A model generated the notes under the pieces. The model had not been told where the DNA came from. It worked only from the letters and a program-made list of their open reading frames with translations, and did not search any database. A stretch of 64,000 nt of DNA from assembly GCF_030285925.1 (NCBI RefSeq), contig NZ_CP127251.1:806001-870000 (forward strand), written 5' to 3'. Each line of letters opens with the position of its first letter. Within the stretch, counting starts at the first letter, position 1. Of this stretch, positions 60,907 to 64,000 are shown piece by piece. Source of the stretch: Devosia sp. YIM 151766. Lineage in GTDB: Bacteria > Pseudomonadota > Alphaproteobacteria > Rhizobiales > Devosiaceae. Both the position numbers and the translations under genes were made by a program.

Positions 60907-61293
60907 TTAGGGTTCAAGCGGCCCGGTATGGGCATGCAGCCAGGATTCCAGAACTTCCTTGCGAAACGTGCCGGCTTCGAGATTGGAATAGATGAATTCT
61001 ATCCATTCCTGCTCACTGCCAAGCGGTTCGACGCCATTCGCCTGGAGGAAAATAATGGTTGCTGCGAAAGCCACGCGCTTATTGCCATCGATGAAACCAT
61101 GATTCATCGCCAGGCTCTCCCATAAGGCGGCGGCTTCCTCGATGACGTCGGCATAATATCCGGTCTGGGGGCGGAGCAGGGCAGACAGAACGAGTCCTTC
61201 GTCTCGGATGCCGCTGGCCCCGCCATAATGCCGGATCTGCTCGTCGTGAATCCAGATAATGTCGTCGAGTGTGAGATAGATGCGCTCGGTCAT
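60907..61293 (-). CDS. doc: type II toxin, death-on-curing (Doc/Fic) family
   Basis: This 128-residue Fic-fold toxin has the active-site loop HGFIDGNKRVAF (catalytic His65), matching HxFx(D/E)GNxR of Doc. The phage P1 Doc protein phosphorylates elongation factor Tu and stops translation. It follows the antitoxin gene with a 3-base gap, the standard order. All key residues are present, so the toxin should be active. Confidence 0.93.
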   Translation of the reverse strand: MTERIYLTLDDIIWIHDEQIRHYGGASGIRDEGLVLSALLRPQTGYYADVIEEAAALWESLAMNHGFIDGNKRVAFAATIIFLQANGVEPLGSEQEWIEFIYSNLEAGTFRKEVLESWLHAHTGPLEP

Positions 61294-61296
61294 GGG

Positions 61297-61536
61297 CTAC
61301 TTGGCCAATGCCTGGTAAACCTTGCCCCAGCGTTTCATGCTTTCGCCATGCAGCTTGACAATCAGCGGATTTACCCGCGGCGCATTGCTGTCCTGCTGCA
61401 ACGCCGCATATTGCTCGGCCGAAAGCACCACCGCCACGTCGCGTCCATTCTTCTGGATATGCACCGGCGCGGCCTGGGCCATTTCCAGCACCTGACCGAA
61501 CTTGTTCTTGGCGTCTGTTGCCGACATGTCAGCCAT
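61297..61536 (-). CDS. phd: type II antitoxin, Phd/YefM family
   Basis: This protein of about 79 residues has the Phd DNA-binding N-terminus (MSATDAKNKFGQVLEMAQ, then VHIQKNGRDVAVVLSAEQY) and a C-terminal tail that should fold onto and neutralise Doc. I prefer the ATG at 61536 (GGAG 6 bases upstream) over the one at 61548. Four TTAGC repeats directly upstream look like its operator. Confidence 0.92.
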   Translation of the reverse strand: MADMSATDAKNKFGQVLEMAQAAPVHIQKNGRDVAVVLSAEQYAALQQDSNAPRVNPLIVKLHGESMKRWGKVYQALAK

Positions 61537-61546
61537 TTCCTGCTCC

Positions 61547-61586
61547 ATTAGCTGATTTAGCTAATTGCATATTTAGCCATTTTAGC
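61547..61586. promoter_or_regulatory. iterated TTAGC operator of the phd-doc operon
   Basis: TTAGC occurs at 61548, 61557, 61573 and 61582: two pairs at a 9-base period with a 16-base step between them. The leftmost copy also forms the dyad ATTAGC-7-GCTAAT. TAAAAT on the leftward strand within the array may be the -10 box. Phd-type proteins bind such repeated sites cooperatively with Doc. Confidence 0.55.
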
Positions 61587-61597
61587 CAGAAAACACA

Positions 61598-61619
61598 AGG
61601 CCCGCATCGCTGCGGGCCT
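61598..61619 (-). terminator. terminator of the RND pump gene
   Basis: Perfect 8-base arms AGGCCCGC and GCGGGCCT enclose a 6-base loop, followed leftward by TTGTGTTTT. It lies 26 bases after the RND stop. Confidence 0.8.
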
Positions 61620-61644
61620 CGATCGTTTCGTTGGGGCAGGGTGC

Positions 61645-64000
61645 TTACTCCGCCGCGTCTCGCCGGTTGACCACCGCGACGCCACTGGCGTCCTTCTCCG
61701 TCAGCCCGGCCTCCTTGGAGACGATATAGCGCTTGGTGCCGTCAGCACCGCCATCCTCGGGCACTTCCATGGCCACCCCGTCGAAGCCCGCCGGCGCCGC
61801 GACGGGCTGGCCGCGGCGGAACGGGCTGGCGATCCACTGACCCAGAGAGGCGAACAGCGCGCCCAGCCATTTGATCTGCTTCCACATCACGGTCGGAGCG
61901 GTGATCATCACCGGCACCATGACCAGCGTCAGGGCAGTGGAGAAGAACAGTCCCGAAACCAGAGCGGCCGACAGATGGACGAACCACGAGCCGGCCAGCC
62001 CGCCCATGACGATTTCGCGGCGCATGAAATCGAATTCGATATTCGCCCACATCGGGATCACGCCCAAAGCGGTCAGGAACGCGGTCAGCAGCACCGGGCG
62101 AACGCGCTGGCTCACCGTCAGCAGCATCGCCTTCACCGCCTCGACATTCTGGTGGCGGTGATAATCGTTATAGGTATCGATCAACACGATGCCGTTCTTC
62201 ACCACGATGCCCGCCAGGGCCACGATGCCGAGGCCGGTCATGATCGCCGAAAAGCTCATGCCGGTCACCAGCATGCCCAGCAACACGCCCGCCACCGACA
62301 TGATCACCGTCGATAGCGTCACCATCACCTGGTAGAAGCTGTTATATTCCAGCAGCAGGATGAAGAAGATCAGCGCCATGGCCATCATCATGGCCTGCCC
62401 GATAAAGGCATTGGCATCGCCCATCTGCTCCTCGGCGCCGCCAAAGGTCACGGCCACGCCCTGCGGGAAATCCTGCTCGGCGATCCAGCCCTGCAATTCC
62501 TGCACCTTGTCGGCGGGATAGATGCCCTCGGCCAGGTTGGTGAGGCCGGCGGCCACCGGCATGGTGTAGACCTGATTGCGCCGCTGGATATTGGCGACCT
62601 TGGGCACGGCCTTGCGCTCGATGAAATTGGACACCGGCACCAGGCCCTGCGCCGTGGCGATGCGCATGGAATCGAGCGCATCGAATGTGCGTTCCTCCTG
62701 GGGCAGGCGTACGCGGATATCCATTTCATCGCCGGTTTCCGCGTCGCGATAAGTGCCCAGTTTCACCCCGGCGGTGATGAGCTGCACATAGGGCGCCAAT
62801 TCGCGCACCCCGATGCCGTATTTGCCGGCTTCGGCGCGGTCGATGGTGATCTGCCAGTCGATGCCGGGCGAGGGGCGGCCGTCTTCCAGATCCACCACTT
62901 CCGGCCAGCTTGCCAAATGGTCGCGGATCGCGGTCACCACCGGCACCAGATCGTCGTAATTGCTGCTTTCGACCCGCAGATTGATGTCCTTGCCCGCCGG
63001 CGGGCCATTCTCGGCCGCCAGCAATTGGATATCGAGGCCGGCAAAGCCCGCCACCCGCTCGCGGATATCCGCGAAGATCTCCGAGGCCGGAACGCGATGG
63101 TTCCAATTGGTCAATTGCAGCTGGAAATTGCCCAGCGTGTCGGGCGGCGTCGAGCCGAAGGCGCCGGTCGAGCCGAACTGCATGATCACGTCCTGGATGC
63201 CATGGACCTGCAACAGCTCGCTCTCGATCTCCACCATCATGTCGCGGATTTCTTCCGGCGAGTAATTTCCCCTGCCCACCACGGCGACGGTGGCGAATTC
63301 CGGCTCCGAGGCCGGGAAGGCTTCGGTGCCGGTGGGGTTCATCGCATAGGCGACGAAGATGGTGGCGATGATGCCGAAGCCCACCGCCAGGGTCGGCAGC
63401 GGCCAGTGCAGCAGCTTGTCCATGATCCGGACATAGATGCCGGTCAGCCCGCTCACCTTGCTGGTGTCGAACTTGTCCGGATACATCACGATATCGGCCT
63501 TTTCCTTCTCCTTCTTGTCCACATGGCTGGAGGCGATGATCGAGCCGATCACCGGCATGAAGATCAGGGCGGAGATGAACGAGGCCACCATGACGATGAT
63601 CACGATCATCGGCAGATAGCTCATGAACTTGCCGATAATGCCCGGCCAGAACAGCAGCGGCACGAAAGCGCCCAGTGTGGTGGCCGTGGCCCCCACCACC
63701 GGCACGAACATCTTGCGCACGGCCAGAATGAAGGCTTCCTTCTTCGGCACGCCTTCCTGCAATTTTCGCTCGGCATATTCGACCACCACTACCGGGTCGT
63801 CCACCAGCACGCCCACCGCGATGACCAGCCCGAACATCACCATCATGTTGATGGTCATGCCCAGCATGTCCGCGACCAGGAAGGCCATCATGAACGATAG
63901 CGGGATGGAGAGGCCGATCATCAATGCCGGCCTCACGCCCAAGGTGGCGATACAGGTGATCAGCACCAGGGCTACGGCGGTCAGCACTGCCGCTTCCAGC
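61645..64000 (-). CDS. RND efflux pump inner-membrane subunit (partial)
   Basis: The C-terminal 785 residues or so of an AcrB/CzcA-type proton-driven exporter; the gene continues past the right edge. The window shows the helix-4 motif GVLVDDPVVVVEYAERKLQEG, the membrane block up to about residue 160, a periplasmic porter domain, and the second helix cluster (GIVVKNGIVLIDTYNDY, RVRPVLLTAFLTALG). The unusual DDPVVVVEY, where DDAIVVVEN is common, and the porter sequence suggest a less-studied subgroup, so drug, metal or lipid substrates are all possible. The tail after the last helix is about 70 residues, longer than in AcrB. Confidence 0.9.
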   Translation of the reverse strand, partial: LEAAVLTAVALVLITCIATLGVRPALMIGLSIPLSFMMAFLVADMLGMTINMMVMFGLVIAVGVLVDDPVVVVEYAERKLQEGVPKKEAFILAVRKMFVPVVGATATTLGAFVPLLFWPGIIGKFMSYLPMIVIIVMVASFISALIFMPVIGSIIASSHVDKKEKEKADIVMYPDKFDTSKVSGLTGIYVRIMDKLLHWPLPTLAVGFGIIATIFVAYAMNPTGTEAFPASEPEFATVAVVGRGNYSPEEIRDMMVEIESELLQVHGIQDVIMQFGSTGAFGSTPPDTLGNFQLQLTNWNHRVPASEIFADIRERVAGFAGLDIQLLAAENGPPAGKDINLRVESSNYDDLVPVVTAIRDHLASWPEVVDLEDGRPSPGIDWQITIDRAEAGKYGIGVRELAPYVQLITAGVKLGTYRDAETGDEMDIRVRLPQEERTFDALDSMRIATAQGLVPVSNFIERKAVPKVANIQRRNQVYTMPVAAGLTNLAEGIYPADKVQELQGWIAEQDFPQGVAVTFGGAEEQMGDANAFIGQAMMMAMALIFFILLLEYNSFYQVMVTLSTVIMSVAGVLLGMLVTGMSFSAIMTGLGIVALAGIVVKNGIVLIDTYNDYHRHQNVEAVKAMLLTVSQRVRPVLLTAFLTALGVIPMWANIEFDFMRREIVMGGLAGSWFVHLSAALVSGLFFSTALTLVMVPVMITAPTVMWKQIKWLGALFASLGQWIASPFRRGQPVAAPAGFDGVAMEVPEDGGADGTKRYIVSKEAGLTEKDASGVAVVNRRDAAE

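Noticed and set aside
1..64000. tRNA genes, CRISPR arrays, prophage or transposase genes
   Set aside because: No tRNA T-arm pattern with a cloverleaf, no regularly spaced repeats and no integrase, transposase or phage structural protein was seen.

Overview
The window looks like a chromosomal segment from a high-GC alphaproteobacterium of the order Hyphomicrobiales. A Devosia-like genome is my best guess, from the character of the proteins (an HWE-family histidine kinase, DUF2865, a BigR-type ArsR repressor with split Blh parts, class II DAHP synthase) and from the GC-rich intergenic palindromic repeats; this is inference, with no marker gene to settle it. I see no rRNA, tRNA, prophage, insertion sequence or CRISPR array. 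Most of the window is ordinary housekeeping and metabolic sequence, with a few accessory modules.

Layout. 1-7.4 kb: edge of a membrane protein, aminopeptidase N, an MsbA-type ABC exporter and a GGDEF/EAL protein. 7.6-14.6 kb: beta-mannosidase (GH2), an EamA transporter, then a leftward group of UspA, an FGGY sugar kinase and a type II NADH dehydrogenase. 14.8-19.1 kb: a reactive-sulfur operon with persulfide dioxygenase-like MBL hydrolase, BigR/SqrR-type ArsR repressor, two YeeE/YedE half-transporters, a DUF442 protein and a SulP permease. 19.2-27.6 kb: an amino-sugar catabolic locus with a GntR/LacI-hybrid regulator diverging from Gfo/Idh oxidoreductase, murQ, a complete sugar ABC transporter and a BadF-type kinase. 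The two promoters share one palindromic operator.

27.8-37.0 kb: dusA, retropepsin-like protease, divergent cobS/cobT, a sensor kinase, an Lrp regulator, a DUF4160/DUF2442 pair, moaA and an L,D-transpeptidase. 37.3-53.6 kb: rpiA, DUF2059, glutathione reductase, class II DAHP synthase, an HWE kinase facing a single-domain response regulator, nadE-gltX, DUF2865, an FAH-family protein, cysS, a gutted DUF559 gene, a GFA-family protein and citramalate synthase. 53.6-64 kb: a LysM protein that probably starts at CTG, ArsR plus an Atm1-type exporter, cytochrome P450, an alpha/beta hydrolase, a methyltransferase, a Phd/Doc toxin-antitoxin pair and an RND pump running off the right edge.

The two most interesting systems are the PTS-independent MurNAc-type pathway (ABC import, BadF kinase, MurQ etherase, with twin 16-bp operators over both -10 boxes) and the sulfur-stress operon, whose repressor has two cysteines exactly 66 residues apart, as in BigR and SqrR.
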